A program made the position numbers and the translations under genes. A model generated the notes under the pieces. That model saw only the letters and a list, made by a program, of their open reading frames with translations, was not told the origin of the DNA and did not search any database. This document shows, piece after piece, positions 5,214-5,467 of a stretch of DNA of 5,467 nucleotides; position 1 is the first letter of the stretch, and every line of letters starts with the position of its first letter. The stretch covers positions 1-5,467 of the forward strand of contig JAADEP010000188.1 in the NCBI GenBank assembly GCA_013153335.1, in the 5' to 3' direction. Origin of the DNA: Chloroflexota bacterium (GTDB lineage Bacteria; Chloroflexota; Anaerolineae; Anaerolineales; DRMV01).

Positions 5214-5226
5214 TCCAGCCCGCGGC
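5204..5226. repeat. Perfect ten-base-pair hairpin
   Basis: GCCGCGGGCT TCC AGCCCGCGGC has fully complementary arms and a three-base loop. Read on the minus strand in one frame it gives AGWKPA, the peptide typical of translated intergenic repeats in this kind of genome. A further CGCCCGCGGCG follows directly. No U or A tract is adjacent, so it looks like a repeat element and not a terminator. Confidence 0.75.
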
Positions 5227-5467
5227 GCCCGCGGCGACGCGAGCGCGGCCATGGCTACGGGCCGCCTCCCCTCGCCCCTTGACCCTTTCTACAACCTTTG
5301 CGTGCCCTCGGGCAGAAGCGCCGCGTGGGGTTAGGTCTGGCTCAGCCGGGAAAGGTGGATGCGCCCGTTGGCTTGATTGCGCGGGTTCGGGCTTGGGCGC
5401 GGAAGGGCGCGCGAAACTCGCCGCCAAATGTGACCTTGTGGACCGGGGCCGCGTCCTAAGAAGCGAC
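5227..5467. other. Right-edge region without a convincing gene
   Basis: No open frame here has a recognisable product, a ribosome binding site or a domain. One minus-strand frame is open from the edge to a TAA at 5331-5333 and would give a 44-residue tail ending GRIHLSRLSQT. It could be the C-terminus of a gene upstream of the window, but it is basic, proline-rich and unrecognised, so I give it only about 0.2. No tRNA or promoter was identified. Confidence 0.5.

Noticed and set aside
5204..5226. Rho-independent terminator for an upstream gene
   Set aside because: The stem is perfect but no T tract follows on either strand, and the same arms recur elsewhere in the repeat region.
5360..5420. 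A tRNA-like GGTTCGGGC T-loop sequence
   Set aside because: No acceptor, D or anticodon arm can be folded around it.
5041..5427. A 128-residue minus-strand open frame
   Set aside because: It consists largely of translated repeats (AGWKPA and similar) with no domain, so it is a by-product of the repeat region.

Overview
The window is GC-rich bacterial DNA. Every convincing gene lies on the minus strand, so the gene order reads from right to left. Three things suggest an uncultured or thermophilic Chloroflexota (Anaerolineae/Thermoflexia-like): a LysM plus lamin-tail-domain surface protein, a tandem ThyX-like protein, and a conserved protein of the type often auto-labelled 'quinate 5-dehydrogenase'. 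An upstream spacer full of GC-rich hairpin repeats fits the same picture; read in one frame it gives AGWKPA-like peptide, a familiar sign of such repeats. The assignment comes from protein-family recognition, not from a database search.

Layout in transcription order. Positions 5467-4830 are a roughly 640-base, apparently gene-free region with two families of short direct repeats and several hairpins. It ends in an extended -10 promoter (4880-4888) and a strong ribosome binding site. Six genes follow: a 301-residue conserved protein (4829-3924); a nucleotidyltransferase (3812-3018, with an equally good alternative start at 3890); a PAP2-type membrane phosphatase (3021-2476, overlapping the previous gene by ATGA); a YbaK/ProX-like aminoacyl-tRNA deacylase (2417-1917); a membrane-anchored LysM plus lamin-tail-domain protein (1868-1200); and the first 384 codons of a tandem-domain ThyX-like flavoprotein (1154 to beyond position 1).

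Gaps between genes are 33-58 bases if the upstream start of the nucleotidyltransferase is used, so the six genes could be one transcriptional unit. Two internal hairpins (2449-2475 and 1174-1187, the second followed by six U) may adjust expression along it. The nucleotidyltransferase and PAP2 phosphatase are translationally coupled and are the strongest candidates for a shared pathway, probably handling an activated head group or lipid phosphate for the envelope. The LysM protein also fits an envelope theme. The YbaK-like and ThyX-like proteins belong to translation quality control and pyrimidine or flavin chemistry, and I see no obvious link between them and the others.

The most interesting point is the ThyX-like protein. 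The canonical ThyX signature appears divided between its two repeats: the RHR half is kept only in the second repeat and the S-x-x-E-x-S-x-R-Y half only in the first. I found no CRISPR array, rRNA, tRNA, transposase or defence gene.
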